The notes under the pieces are model-generated. The model saw only the letters and a list, made by a program, of their open reading frames with translations. It searched no databases and was not told the DNA's origin. A stretch of 64,000 bases of DNA from NCBI RefSeq assembly GCF_011045095.1, contig NZ_JAALDL010000005.1:1-64000 (forward strand), in the 5' to 3' direction. This DNA comes from Grimontia sedimenti (GTDB lineage Bacteria; Pseudomonadota; Gammaproteobacteria; Enterobacterales; Vibrionaceae). The position numbers and the translations under genes were made by a program. Below, piece after piece: positions 63,621 to 64,000 of the stretch. Numbering within the stretch: position 1 is the stretch's first letter; each line of letters opens with the position of its first letter.

Positions 63621-63865
63621 TTTTAAGTGTTGTATAGGGTGAATGCTGCTATAACCCTGCCAGAATATAGAATCCTGTTTTACTGTAAAGTCATATGTAA
63701 GAATTTAGGTACGATTGGTGTAATTTAATGTTTACGTCCGTGCTGGGGCATCTATTGCTGTGAAAGTGGGTTGAATTTGAATCGCATCTGGTGAGTATTT
63801 TTTGTGCTTGAACGGGCTTCCTGATAACGTTTGAGTATTAATACAGTCTGAACAAGGAGATATCG

Positions 63866-64000
63866 GTGGAACACAGCAAACTTCGAGTTGCAATGCTCAG
63901 CACGGGTGAGGAAGTGCTTCACGGAGACATCACCGATACCAATGCAGCTTGGCTGTCGAGACGTTGCTTTGAAGAAGGGTTCGCCATGCACCGTCGTGTG
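63866..64000 (+). CDS. CinA-family protein (YfaY-like), N-terminal part, runs off window
   Basis: A GTG start at 63866 with AAGGAGA at 63854-63860 opens a frame that stays open to the window end (45 codons): after a short lead it reads VAMLSTGEEVLHGDITDTNA then AWLSRRCFEEGFAMHRRV. This is the start of the MoCF/CinA domain (COG1058), found in competence/damage-inducible and nicotinamide-nucleotide-processing proteins. Only the first tenth or so of the gene is visible, so whether it has a PncC amidase domain cannot be judged. Confidence 0.85.
   Translation, partial: MEHSKLRVAMLSTGEEVLHGDITDTNAAWLSRRCFEEGFAMHRRV

Overview
The window reads as a chromosomal segment of a marine gammaproteobacterium of the family Vibrionaceae. 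The core gene order resembles Escherichia coli and Vibrio: purB-hflD-mnmA next to rluE/icd; cspD/clpS-clpA-infA-bpt-aat-cydC-cydD-trxB; lrp-ftsK-lolA-rarA-serS; metG/apbC-udk-dcd-asmA. Bpt, an ald gene between trxB and lrp, and intergenic inverted-repeat elements beginning TATACCCAAACG fit Vibrionaceae. The moderate base composition suggests a Grimontia/Enterovibrio-like lineage, but this is inference and no rRNA gene is present to settle it.

Layout. 1-1670: end of an oligopeptide ABC transporter (oppD partial, oppF). 1746-8352: roxA, purB, hflD, mnmA, a frameshifted rluE, and icd. 8402-9895: a di-haem peroxidase-like gene. 10218-19619: cspD (frameshifted), then clpS, clpA, infA, bpt, aat, cydC and cydD. 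Four of these genes (clpS, clpA, bpt, aat) belong to the N-degron pathway. 19754-29080: trxB, ald, lrp, ftsK, lolA, rarA, serS. 29388-31833: an Aer-like PAS chemoreceptor and an unknown gene. 32058-39118: metG, apbC, udk, dcd, asmA. 39176-42168: a zone rich in small mobile-element-like repeats, with a CBS protein, a YdjM-like membrane protein and cobO. 42187-49053: a dienelactone hydrolase, a low-molecular-weight phosphatase, a CysB-like regulator, and an acid-stress arginine decarboxylase module (secreted small protein, PotE-type antiporter, divergent adiA). 49112-54862: a multicopper oxidase, a DUF3100/small-membrane-protein/M20 amidohydrolase operon, and a solute-binding protein. 54873-63591: a chemoreceptor adjacent to that binding protein, an unknown coiled-coil protein, cysB (frameshifted), a methyltransferase with a TauE/SafE exporter, DUF3943, and tyrP with a TyrR box. 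63866-64000: start of a CinA-family gene running off the window.

Four genes (rluE, cspD, the solute-binding protein, cysB) are each broken by one apparent single-base loss. Adding one base restores a product of family-typical length and sequence in each case. This looks more like sequencing or assembly error than gene decay, though real mutation cannot be excluded from the sequence alone.

Most of the window is ordinary housekeeping DNA. The parts most worth a second look are the chemoreceptor paired with a binding protein that has no transporter nearby, the arginine-decarboxylase module with its small histidine-containing secreted protein, the DUF3100 operon, and the two inverted-repeat element families. 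One of those elements supplies the stop codon of a neighbouring gene.
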